From: Cohnella sp. WQ 127256
GTDB lineage: Bacteria > Bacillota > Bacilli > Paenibacillales > Paenibacillaceae
DNA: 64,000 nt
Reading direction: 5' to 3'
Assembly: GCF_024519285.1 (NCBI RefSeq)
Contig: NZ_JAMZCY010000001.1
Coordinates: 1,426,001 to 1,490,000 of the forward strand
Part shown: positions 51,955-60,200 of the stretch, piece by piece
How the letters are laid out: each line of letters starts with the position of its first letter
How positions within the stretch are numbered: position 1 is the stretch's first letter
Made by a program: the position numbers and the translations under genes
Notes under the pieces: model-generated
Told to the model about the DNA's origin: nothing
Seen by the model: only the letters and a program-made list of their open reading frames with translations
The model's database searches: none

Positions 51955-53607
51955 TTACTCTGGATGATCAATAAAAATACTTTTCAATTTAGTTCGTATA
52001 CGATATGGAAATAACTTATAAAATGCTCTAAGGAAGGTTTTAAGAAATCCCTCCAATTCCAATTGTGCTAGTCTTTTGGACGTTATTTGATAATTTGTAT
52101 GCAACTCACTATAATGACTTCTTAGCTGATCTATGTTAACTACATTTTCGTTATTGATATTGGATAACTCAATGTAACGAGTTTCTAATTGTTGTGAAAA
52201 TAATAATCCTTCATTATATCGTTTTTCCATTTCAATTGACTGGAATTCCAAACGGTAATTGTTTTGTTCACATTCAAGTAGTTTCCGTTGCAATTCAAAC
52301 TGAATTTGGATTTGATATTCAATTGTTTGCTCATAATCATTGCTCAATTGTATGTGGGAATACTGAATTTCAGTGTCTAAGAAAAGCCTTTTGTCCTTAA
52401 GTTCGTCTGCCAATTGGGTATTCACAACTACGCGGTAGATCACATCAGCATTTTTGTATTTCACAATTAAATCTTTCAGCTTTTCCGGATCATTAAACAA
52501 TTCAACCAATTCTAGTTCCGAATTCAAAACAAGTCCATTATTAAAGTGCTTTGTCTGATCAGCAATGTTACCGCTGTCTTTGTAGGTGATAACAAAACAG
52601 TTTGCTGCCAAACTTTCGTAATACGTGTAGTTATATGTGCCAAACCAATTTGACCATAGAAGAACTACGTCGATTTCATGCTCAATCAGCCTAGTAGTTG
52701 TATCCCGTTTAGAACCATGGTGAAAACTTGTGTCTACAAAAATCGTCTCAGGCAACGTATGATCTACTTCGGAAAATTGAAAAAATTCATAATCTAATTT
52801 ATTTGGAATCCCATTCAACTTTACCCATGCATCCCAGCCTTTGTGTTTGGAGGAATAGCCAGGATATGCGACTCTAATTTTACGATCCTCAATTGAATAG
52901 CCTGTAGGAATATTTCCCGATGATATCATATTTTGATGGGAAACAACGCGAACATTTTGCTCGAAATGCGGAAATGAACGTAAAAAAATTCGTTTCCCAT
53001 TTTCTGAAGGTGCAACGATGGCTACTTTATGTTTGATAAAAAGTTCATTGATACTGTCATAATGAGCTTCACGGCCCTCTCCATGACGACAGGTTACACA
53101 ACGAGGTGAAGCGACGGGTGCTGGACCGCAAAATTCCTCATCATTATAAAACAAAAAAACATTACGACAAATGGAGTAATAATCATGCAAGATATGAACG
53201 AGTTCAACGTCACTTCTCTCTCTGATTCTACTGACAATCTCATCAATCATAGCAATATTCATTCCGAATAAAGTATTCAGAAAAATTCGTAATACATTGA
53301 TTTTATTAGTTGAGATAAGCTCACCAAAACAATAGCCTACTTGCCATGCGGTTAAAAAGCACGTTGTTTCACCATCGATGACTACTTCAATTATTAAATG
53401 ATTAGGATGTATATTATGCACATTTGGATTACTAACTGTAAACAATGCAACATAAGAAATATTGCGATCTTCCATCATTTTTTGTAGGTCTAAAATGTAT
53501 TTTTGTGCACCACCAGTAACCTTTCGATAGTCGTCATGACAAAATGAAATCACGCAATCCTTATATTTTAAATGATTATATATCTTTTCAGCATCCACAC
53601 TAAGCAT
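51955..53607 (-). CDS. Glycosyltransferase (GT4-like) with C-terminal coiled coil
   Basis: About 550 residues. The N-terminal Rossmann domain starts with CVISFCHDDYRKVTGGAQKY, the GGAxxY pattern of GT4 enzymes. HILHDYYSICRNVFLFYNDE and a Cys-rich CGPAPVASPRCVTCRHGEG loop follow. The second domain has KIRVAYPGYSSKHKGWD and the donor-site-like NYTYYESLAANCFVITYKDS with the family Glu. Residues 425-510 are coiled coil. The gene is AT-rich and overlaps the acyltransferase gene by 8 bp. It probably transfers a sugar to a surface polymer or protein. Confidence 0.85.
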   Translation of the reverse strand: MLSVDAEKIYNHLKYKDCVISFCHDDYRKVTGGAQKYILDLQKMMEDRNISYVALFTVSNPNVHNIHPNHLIIEVVIDGETTCFLTAWQVGYCFGELISTNKINVLRIFLNTLFGMNIAMIDEIVSRIRERSDVELVHILHDYYSICRNVFLFYNDEEFCGPAPVASPRCVTCRHGEGREAHYDSINELFIKHKVAIVAPSENGKRIFLRSFPHFEQNVRVVSHQNMISSGNIPTGYSIEDRKIRVAYPGYSSKHKGWDAWVKLNGIPNKLDYEFFQFSEVDHTLPETIFVDTSFHHGSKRDTTTRLIEHEIDVVLLWSNWFGTYNYTYYESLAANCFVITYKDSGNIADQTKHFNNGLVLNSELELVELFNDPEKLKDLIVKYKNADVIYRVVVNTQLADELKDKRLFLDTEIQYSHIQLSNDYEQTIEYQIQIQFELQRKLLECEQNNYRLEFQSIEMEKRYNEGLLFSQQLETRYIELSNINNENVVNIDQLRSHYSELHTNYQITSKRLAQLELEGFLKTFLRAFYKLFPYRIRTKLKSIFIDHPE

Positions 53608-54388
53608 CAATCCTCAAGCACCCTCTCTTGGAATCGTCTGTGAACAGTATTAGCTTTGAGAACATCTCACAGGAGTGAAATTTACTCGTGAGATTCGCTC
53701 GATCTTCATCATTAAAAGAAGGATAGGAGCTATTTCCCAATTCTTTCAAAATACACTCCAATTGATTTATCTGTTCGAAAGAAAAACCTTGTCTTTCCAA
53801 ACCGACTTTGTTTACTTTTTTTATGCGTGCAGGGTTGCCATCTACAAGGAAATAAGGAGGAACATCTCTAATCACCTTGGCCATTGCACCAATCATTACA
53901 TATTTACCCACCTTAGAAAACTGATGTGTAAATGCAGACATACCTATATGTGCAAAATCATCTACCTCTGTGTGCCCGGAAATCCGCACATGGGCTGATA
54001 ATGTAGTTAAATTTCCAATTATTGCATCGTGGCCTAGATATGCACCGTGACCAATATGGTTACTATTTCCTATGATTGTGTTGCTACCAGGATCTTTGGA
54101 TCTTGCAATGACGGTATGATCGTTGATCATATTGTTGGAACCTATAAGTAGACCGGATTCAATAGAGTGATCAAAACCCTTGAGATTGGGGAGGGAACCT
54201 ATTGAACAAAAGCTTCCTATGTAACTCCCACTTCCTATGAAAGTGTTTGAATGAATCTTTGTATGGCTGCAAATGGTAACTCCATCGCCAATGCTCACAT
54301 TTTCACCAATGACTGAAAATTCACCGATGCTGACATCGTGCCCTATCCTTGTATTTTGACCAATATACGCGCTTTCATGAATCAACAT
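53600..54388 (-). CDS. LpxA-like acyltransferase (left-handed beta-helix)
   Basis: The 262-residue protein has about ten hexapeptide coils (IGQNTRIGHDVSIGEFSVIG at the start). Its C-terminal half reads like UDP-GlcNAc acyltransferase LpxA: IGMSAFTHQFSKVGKYVMIG, VIRDVPPYFLVDGNPARIKK, VGLERQGFS. A candidate catalytic His lies in the LSAHVRISGHTEVDD region. Lipid A is absent from Gram-positive cells, so it more likely acylates an amino sugar for another glycoconjugate. It lies 36 bases downstream of a DegT aminotransferase. Confidence 0.82.
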   Translation of the reverse strand: MLIHESAYIGQNTRIGHDVSIGEFSVIGENVSIGDGVTICSHTKIHSNTFIGSGSYIGSFCSIGSLPNLKGFDHSIESGLLIGSNNMINDHTVIARSKDPGSNTIIGNSNHIGHGAYLGHDAIIGNLTTLSAHVRISGHTEVDDFAHIGMSAFTHQFSKVGKYVMIGAMAKVIRDVPPYFLVDGNPARIKKVNKVGLERQGFSFEQINQLECILKELGNSSYPSFNDEDRANLTSKFHSCEMFSKLILFTDDSKRGCLRIDA

Positions 54389-54424
54389 TAGCCATCTCCA
54401 TTTTCATAATTCTAGTACTCATCT

Positions 54425-55522
54425 TTAGAACTTGTTAATTGCCGTAACAATTTGCTCGATTTCATCTTGTATGAGTCCTGGATGAACAGGAATGGAAACC
54501 ACTTCACGTTTAATTCTGTTCGTAACTTCAAGTCTTTTATCATATTCTAGTTCTAACAAGTCAGATGATTGATAGCATGCTTGCTCCGGAATTGAATAGG
54601 GATAATAAATGGAAGTGCCTATCCCTTTCTGTTCCAAATACGCAATAAATGTATCTCGTTTGCCATTTAGAATACGGAGTGTATATTGATTATACACATG
54701 CTTTGTCCCAGCAACTTCCAATGGCTTGATGATGTTGTGATGGTCAATATACTTATCATAGAAAGCTGCATTTTCTCTTCTAAGAGCATTGAACTGATCT
54801 AGCTTTTTTAGTTGACATAAACCAATTGCCGCAGAAATTTCAGACAATCGGTAATTATATCCAATGAATTCAAATTGGTTTTTGGCTTTAACACCATGTT
54901 GAATAAGTTGGCTTGCGAATCCGGCTGTCATTTCATCCTTTAATATAACCATACCGCCTTCAGAAGTCGTCATATTCTTAGTTGGATAAAAACTAAAGGC
55001 TGCAGCCTCTCCAAAGGTTCCCACTTTTCGTCCGTTCCATTCGGCCCCGTGCGCTTGGGCACAATCCTCTATGAGCAGCAAACGGTACTTACTTGCTATT
55101 CCTTTGATTTTATCCATATCGCAGCTTTGACCGAACAAATGAACGATGACAATAGCTTTCACATCTGTGTGTACTTGAAGAATCTGTTCGATACTCTCAG
55201 TTGAGATGTTCATGCTCGTTTCATCAATATCTGCAAAAAGCGGAATTCCCCCTGCATGTACGATGACATTGGCTGTCGCGATAAACGAGAATGATGTCGT
55301 AATGATTTTATCTCCCTGATTGATTCCAAGTGAACGGAGAGCTATTTCTAAAGCTGTAGTACCAGAGGAAGCCGCGATGCAACTTCTGTAGTTCAAATAT
55401 TGTGAAAAAGCCTCTTGAAAACGTTTAACATTTTCTCCACTTGCCAGTTGACCGCTTACAAGCACTGAATTAACTGCATCGATCTCCTCTTGGCCAATCT
55501 GAGGTTGTGCAATTTTAATCAT
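54425..55522 (-). CDS. DegT/DnrJ/EryC1/StrS sugar aminotransferase
   Basis: The 365-residue PLP enzyme has AASSGTTALEIALRSLGI, TTSFSFIATANVIVHAGG, LIEDCAQAHGAEWNGRKVG and the PLP Lys in FSFYPTKNMTTSEGG. It ends with VSIPVHPGL. These enzymes transaminate keto sugars bound to nucleotides. It overlaps the BKACE gene by 4 bp. Relatives such as GnnB supply UDP-diamino sugar to LpxA in bacteria with modified lipid A, which may be a useful analogy here. Confidence 0.9.
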   Translation of the reverse strand: MIKIAQPQIGQEEIDAVNSVLVSGQLASGENVKRFQEAFSQYLNYRSCIAASSGTTALEIALRSLGINQGDKIITTSFSFIATANVIVHAGGIPLFADIDETSMNISTESIEQILQVHTDVKAIVIVHLFGQSCDMDKIKGIASKYRLLLIEDCAQAHGAEWNGRKVGTFGEAAAFSFYPTKNMTTSEGGMVILKDEMTAGFASQLIQHGVKAKNQFEFIGYNYRLSEISAAIGLCQLKKLDQFNALRRENAAFYDKYIDHHNIIKPLEVAGTKHVYNQYTLRILNGKRDTFIAYLEQKGIGTSIYYPYSIPEQACYQSSDLLELEYDKRLEVTNRIKREVVSIPVHPGLIQDEIEQIVTAINKF

Positions 55523-56349
55523 TTTTCCCGTCCCTTTATTCTAAGTATGTTAGCCATTTCAACGGAATCTGCCACTTCACAACCTAATGATTGAATCATC
55601 TTTGTCGCCCGAATTACAAATTCCATATTATGGTTTACCGGTATTCCTTTTAAGAAGTAACGATTGTCTTCCATTCCCGTGCGAATCACATCACAGCCAT
55701 TTAAAACACTAATAAAATTAACAGGTAACTGCATTCCTGCAATACCTGCTGCAGACCAAGTAAAACCTTGTGGAACCGAGTCGAGCATCCATTGAATGTT
55801 TTTATAGTCCTGCTTCATTCCGCCGATTGAACCAATAACAAATTGGATATATGCATTGTCTTCAATTAAACCAAGCTCAACCAAACGTAATAACTCTTTT
55901 AACATATTTTTATTAAAAATCTCAAACTCTGGTTTAACTTCATACTGCTTCATAGCTTGGAGGATATCGACGACAAATTTCTTAGTGTTCTTAATCCCAC
56001 CGTCAGGTCGTTTGAGAGAAGTCACTTCTAATGATGCTAAATCTGGTTTTAATTCCATTAATTTGATCCGCTCTTTATCCGACACATCAACAAGGTGATT
56101 TGAAGTGGAAATGCATACCAGGATGTCGCATTTTTCACGGATTCCGGTCAACACTTCCTTGTACAGAGTAGGATCCAACGATGGTCTTTCATTTTTGTCC
56201 CTTACATGAATATGAACCATCGCTGCTCCTGCAACTGAACATTCATACGCACAATTGATAATTTCTTCAACAGTAACAGGAAGACCGGGCATAGTATCTT
56301 TTCTGGTCATTGAACCGGTAATCGCTGCACATATGCCAATTTTCCTCAT
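55519..56349 (-). CDS. BKACE family (DUF849) beta-keto acid cleavage enzyme
   Basis: The 276-residue TIM-barrel protein has CAAITGSMTRKDTMPGLPVT, the zinc motif VHIHVRDKNERPSLD, ISTSNHLVDVSDKERI and VLNGCDVIRTGMEDN. The family condenses a beta-keto acid with acetyl-CoA and splits it, as in lysine fermentation (Kce) or carnitine breakdown. Here it starts a four-gene surface-glycan-like operon, an unusual setting: it may make an acyl or amino donor. The function is inference. Confidence 0.85.
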   Translation of the reverse strand: MRKIGICAAITGSMTRKDTMPGLPVTVEEIINCAYECSVAGAAMVHIHVRDKNERPSLDPTLYKEVLTGIREKCDILVCISTSNHLVDVSDKERIKLMELKPDLASLEVTSLKRPDGGIKNTKKFVVDILQAMKQYEVKPEFEIFNKNMLKELLRLVELGLIEDNAYIQFVIGSIGGMKQDYKNIQWMLDSVPQGFTWSAAGIAGMQLPVNFISVLNGCDVIRTGMEDNRYFLKGIPVNHNMEFVIRATKMIQSLGCEVADSVEMANILRIKGREK

Positions 56350-56446
56350 AGATCTCCTTATGGTGTTGCTATGGAATAATATCCGTACAAACTTAATAAT
56401 AACTTAATTAATTGTTGAATAAAATAAGTTATTTGAGCGCACTGAC

Positions 56447-57574
56447 TTATAAACCCAGCTTGTGACCCTTTTCTAGACGTTGAATTTGTTGTTCTCCGTT
56501 ATCAGCTAATTCTCTGAACTGATTAATCGTTTCGCGCATCTTAGGAAGGGCTTCCTGCTTATAAGTGCTAATGGAATCTAAAGCCGATAATACGTCCGTG
56601 AAAGCCTGTTTCAACGTATCTACAGATATGCTCGTTTCTAGAGATTGCTTATGAATCGCCGCGCCCTGATCCTTTAGCATTTTGGAGGTGCCACTGATGA
56701 GACTGTCAGTTGTTTGATTGAGAAGTTCGATCTTTTTCAGAACAATCCGTTGATTGTAGAGCGCACTAGCTACTGTAACCGAGATTTTCAGAGCTGATAC
56801 CGTAACATTTCTAGCTCTGTCTACCCCTCTGATCAGCTCTTTGTTATTTCGGATGACGACTTCGATCGCCATGATCCCCTGTTGATTCACGACCATCATC
56901 TGTTGCAAGTCCATCACTCGCTGGCGTAGAGGAAACAACACTTCTTCCGTGATGAACCGAATTTTATCTTCGATTTCATTACGTGCTTTGGCTGCCTCAA
57001 TCTGCGTCTCAATTTCTTCATCCATCAGCATCCCAAGCTGGATTTCTTTCTGAAGTCTCTTCGTTAACTCCCTTAGAGCTTGTTGTTCAAACTCTAGCGT
57101 TGTATTGTCATTCTTTAACACGAGCTTTCCTTTATCCAAAGAAGTAATGATGTCCGAAATCATCGCATCCGCTTTCTGATACTTGGCAAAGTAGCTCCGC
57201 AAGGGGTTAAAGAACTTCCCAAGAAAACCGCTCTTGGCAAAATCTACAACACTTGGGTCTAAATCCTTCAACTGGAGATGCAGGGCGGTTAATCCTTTAG
57301 CCACTTGCCCTCCTTCATCCCCAGTCTTGGATAAATTGCCTACAGAAACCTGCAAGAGTGAATTTTTCTCCGAGGATGATCTCATCGAGCCCATACCGAA
57401 GCTATCAATAGACTGCAATACCTCTTTCCGCTTCTCTACGGACTCCAAATCTAATTCCAAGATCGACGAGACATTACTCGCAGCCAACTCCTTGAGCTGC
57501 TGTACTTCTTCGGGTACGGGTTTAACCTGCTCTTCGATCGCCGACTTAATCTTCTCTGGACTTACGACTTCCAT
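56447..57574 (-). CDS. TelA family toxic anion resistance protein
   Basis: The 375-residue all-helical protein matches the TelA/YaaN/KlaA family: LGKFFNPLRSYFAKYQKADA, LTKRLQKEIQLGMLMDEEIE, VMDLQQMMVVNQQGIMAIEV and TVTVASALYNQRIVLKKIEL-like stretches. TelA proteins are cytosolic; some give tellurite or cell-wall stress tolerance, and they occur with Ter-type stress systems. ATG 57574 is the first good codon, but the GAGGAGGGG site lies 18 bases upstream and better fits an ATT 12 bases earlier. It is the third gene of the xpaC-like/VWA/telA set. Confidence 0.88.
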   Translation of the reverse strand: MEVVSPEKIKSAIEEQVKPVPEEVQQLKELAASNVSSILELDLESVEKRKEVLQSIDSFGMGSMRSSSEKNSLLQVSVGNLSKTGDEGGQVAKGLTALHLQLKDLDPSVVDFAKSGFLGKFFNPLRSYFAKYQKADAMISDIITSLDKGKLVLKNDNTTLEFEQQALRELTKRLQKEIQLGMLMDEEIETQIEAAKARNEIEDKIRFITEEVLFPLRQRVMDLQQMMVVNQQGIMAIEVVIRNNKELIRGVDRARNVTVSALKISVTVASALYNQRIVLKKIELLNQTTDSLISGTSKMLKDQGAAIHKQSLETSISVDTLKQAFTDVLSALDSISTYKQEALPKMRETINQFRELADNGEQQIQRLEKGHKLGL

Positions 57575-57614
57575 TGTAAATGAAATGATAACCCCTCCTC
57601 ATTTGATAAAAAAT

Positions 57615-59303
57615 TTACATTTGCACGTTGAGCAGATTGCCAATTTTATACACAACATCATCTGTATCCGCGTTGATACTAGATGCCTCATTAATACTTG
57701 ATATGCTTTGAAGCGCCTTAATATTTGCATTGTAACCAATCGTATATAGAGGAATCTTAAGCGTCTCGATCAGACCTCTAATGTCCTTGAGTGAATGTCC
57801 TTCATTCGTTTCCCCATCACTTAACACAAAGATCAAAGGCTTAACATCAGGATTACGAGCGATCTCCTCTTGCAGCATTTTCATAGCAACCACAATTCCA
57901 TCGAATGTAGCTGTACCTCCACTGGCTTGAAGACTATTAATAGCTCCAACAAACATCGATTGTTGATTCGTATCGTACTTCCCAATAGGAAGGTTAATGG
58001 AAACGTTGCTGGAGTAAGAAACCAATCCAATACTATTGTCACGACCCAAGTATTTTTGACCGGTCAATAAGGATTCCTTCAATCGCTGCAGAGGCTCCCC
58101 GTTCATACTCCCTGATACATCAGCTACAAATACGGCAGCGATCGGTTTATTGCCGTTTTTCTTCTCCTTCCATAGTTTCTGTGCTGGGGATAAAAGCGTA
58201 CCGTCAACGACACCGAGCTCCGATTTGTAATCCTCAAGTCCATTAAAGCCCTTGTCTTTGGCCAGGCTCTGATATTTATCCTGTGCGACGAACTCTGCAA
58301 ACTTATGAATAATATCCAGCTTCTCTTGAGGTATATCACCTAATGCATACAGTGGGCTATCATGTCTTACGCCAAAAGGAGTGAATACATAGTCCCCCTT
58401 CAGATCCGCTGCATTGACATAAGTTTGGTACTCCAAGACAAAAGCATCAAGCATCCCTGTCTTAGCTGCATCCCGCATTTGTAATGTGGTAGATGCAATG
58501 AAGGGTACATTCGCTTGGAACTTCTCAAACCCTTGAACGGCTTTCTCTCCAAGTAAATTGGAGCTATCAAAGGTAGCAAGAGCTGTCACCAGAAAGTTCA
58601 AGCCCGTTGAGCTAGCGAATGGATCCGTGTACCCCATTGCTAATTCGTTATCCGCTATCGCGTCTGTAATCGTCTTAACGTTTAATGAGCCGTACTTCGC
58701 GACGAGCTCGTCAAATTTTTTCTTAGTCGCAACAACACCAGCAACATTACCGACAAGACGCTTGGATACAAGCTGGATTGGGATACCTTGCGCTTTCACC
58801 ATCTCTCCCCACAATTCATTCGATGGCGTGAACGCGTCTGGCATATACTTTCCAGACCTTATGTAATCCGTAGCTGTCCCCGATGCAATATTCCGTATCT
58901 TGACCGAAACAGGCTTCCCATTTACTTCTATATTCGCTTTGTTGAATTCTGTTGCTACCTCATTTAACCACCCATCATTACCCGTCCCTGATTTTTCTGT
59001 GGAAGAGAATATCTCAACGAAGCTATCCGTTGTATTCGCTACCGATATTGCAAACTTAGAGATATCCGGTAATGAGTCGCCGATAGCTACAGGATCTAGA
59101 TCGATCTGACCTTTAATTTGATCCATCGTAGTTACGGATATATCTTTGTAAATCTTGTTCAGTTGTTTATCTGCATTTTCCGAAGTGACCTCTGTCTTTG
59201 ATTTACCTAAATTGGATGTTAAGCTGATTCCTGCATACACAAGGACAAAAACAACAATGGCAATTACCCCCAACACAATAAATGCCTTCCCTTTACTAGC
59301 CAT
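57615..59303 (-). CDS. Membrane-anchored substrate-binding / von Willebrand A fusion
   Basis: The 562-residue protein has an N-terminal membrane helix (AFIVLGVIAIVVFVLVYAGI), a periplasmic-binding-protein-like domain of about residues 95-360 (VEIFSSTEKSGTGNDGWLNE, AFTPSNELWGEMVKAQGIPI) and a C-terminal VWA domain with MIDAS motif VADVSGSMNGEPLQ, GGTATFDG and VLSDGETNEG. The VWA binds a protein with a metal; the binding domain may sense an anion or stress ligand. ATG 59303 is chosen, 8 bases after GAGGG. It lies 14 bases after the xpaC-like gene. Confidence 0.88.
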   Translation of the reverse strand: MASKGKAFIVLGVIAIVVFVLVYAGISLTSNLGKSKTEVTSENADKQLNKIYKDISVTTMDQIKGQIDLDPVAIGDSLPDISKFAISVANTTDSFVEIFSSTEKSGTGNDGWLNEVATEFNKANIEVNGKPVSVKIRNIASGTATDYIRSGKYMPDAFTPSNELWGEMVKAQGIPIQLVSKRLVGNVAGVVATKKKFDELVAKYGSLNVKTITDAIADNELAMGYTDPFASSTGLNFLVTALATFDSSNLLGEKAVQGFEKFQANVPFIASTTLQMRDAAKTGMLDAFVLEYQTYVNAADLKGDYVFTPFGVRHDSPLYALGDIPQEKLDIIHKFAEFVAQDKYQSLAKDKGFNGLEDYKSELGVVDGTLLSPAQKLWKEKKNGNKPIAAVFVADVSGSMNGEPLQRLKESLLTGQKYLGRDNSIGLVSYSSNVSINLPIGKYDTNQQSMFVGAINSLQASGGTATFDGIVVAMKMLQEEIARNPDVKPLIFVLSDGETNEGHSLKDIRGLIETLKIPLYTIGYNANIKALQSISSINEASSINADTDDVVYKIGNLLNVQM

Positions 59304-59316
59304 ACTCATCACCCTC

Positions 59317-60060
59317 TCATTGCTGATAAAATTTGGTCTGCTTGATTAAGGAATCTATTTCCTTCATGCAGGGCATTTCCTCGACATTCTCATAATCCGT
59401 AGAGCCTAATTGAGAGATTTCCATTAATAACATATCTAGCTTCAGCAGAATTTCTTCATTTGCGCTTACATAACCCGTTACGTAGGCTAAGTACTCCATG
59501 TAAAGATCCGTTTTTTGTTGTAGCAGTTTATTCGAAAGCTGAGTCGATCTTTGCGGACTAGCGAATGCAGAGAACTCTGAGGCGTCAAATACACTAAGCT
59601 TATTGAGGATTCCTCTAATATTCAGATAAAACAGCTTTTCGACTTCATTAATGACATTAATAAACTTCTTAAAGCTTAGCTCCGTGCGATCAAACCTCTG
59701 GCTTAGCAGCTCTAACACAGTAACCAGCTTCTTTTCCATTCGATCAATCTGCTCTAAGACTAGGGATATATCTTTATTTAACACTTTTAGTTTTTTGTAA
59801 TGCTGAAGCGCGGCTATGTAATCCTCATTCGTTTTGAGGTCTTTTACAGGTAACGCAACAGGTGGCTTCAACAGTAATACATAACTCCCGTATAAAAGCA
59901 CAAGTAAGCTACTCATTAATAAGGTTACGCCAGAAGCTGTTTCAAGAGCACTATCCCCCCCGATTTCAACCCCCAACAATCCGGGTGACAAAATGATAAT
60001 GTCCAGCAGCACAACCCCTGCGCTTAATCCCAACATCTTCATGAATCTCGAGCCTATCAT
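59317..60060 (-). CDS. XpaC-like membrane / coiled-coil protein
   Basis: The 247-residue protein has two helices near the N-terminus (LSAGVVLLDIIILSPGLLG and GVTLLMSSLLVLLYGSYVLL) and a long cytosolic helical region (LKVLNKDISLVLEQIDRMEK). This resembles XpaC, the usual neighbour of TelA-type YaaN. It starts the three-gene module and may anchor TelA at the membrane. The identification rests on layout and neighbours; similarity is weak. Confidence 0.6.
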   Translation of the reverse strand: MIGSRFMKMLGLSAGVVLLDIIILSPGLLGVEIGGDSALETASGVTLLMSSLLVLLYGSYVLLLKPPVALPVKDLKTNEDYIAALQHYKKLKVLNKDISLVLEQIDRMEKKLVTVLELLSQRFDRTELSFKKFINVINEVEKLFYLNIRGILNKLSVFDASEFSAFASPQRSTQLSNKLLQQKTDLYMEYLAYVTGYVSANEEILLKLDMLLMEISQLGSTDYENVEEMPCMKEIDSLIKQTKFYQQ

Positions 60061-60119
60061 CCCTCACACCTCCACCACGGGTTACTTCCTATCTATATGT
60101 GATTTCTGGTGATCGCATG

Positions 60120-60153
60120 TTAAACAGGCTACCGATATCGGTAGCCTGTTTAA
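60120..60153. terminator. 34-bp perfect palindrome, terminator of the KS-MMPL-yhfW transcript
   Basis: TTAAACAGGCTACCGAT (60120-60136) is followed directly by its exact complement (60137-60153), with no loop bases. It lies 48 bases after the YhfW-like stop. T tracts are short, so ending efficiency is open. Confidence 0.6.
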
Positions 60154-60200
60154 TCTTTAATGTTCATGGTCGGATAACTGGGAAATCACTAACAGAAAAA

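Noticed and set aside
53600-54388. A true lipid A pathway
   Set aside because: No lpxC, lpxD or lpxB in the window and every other gene is Gram-positive in type.
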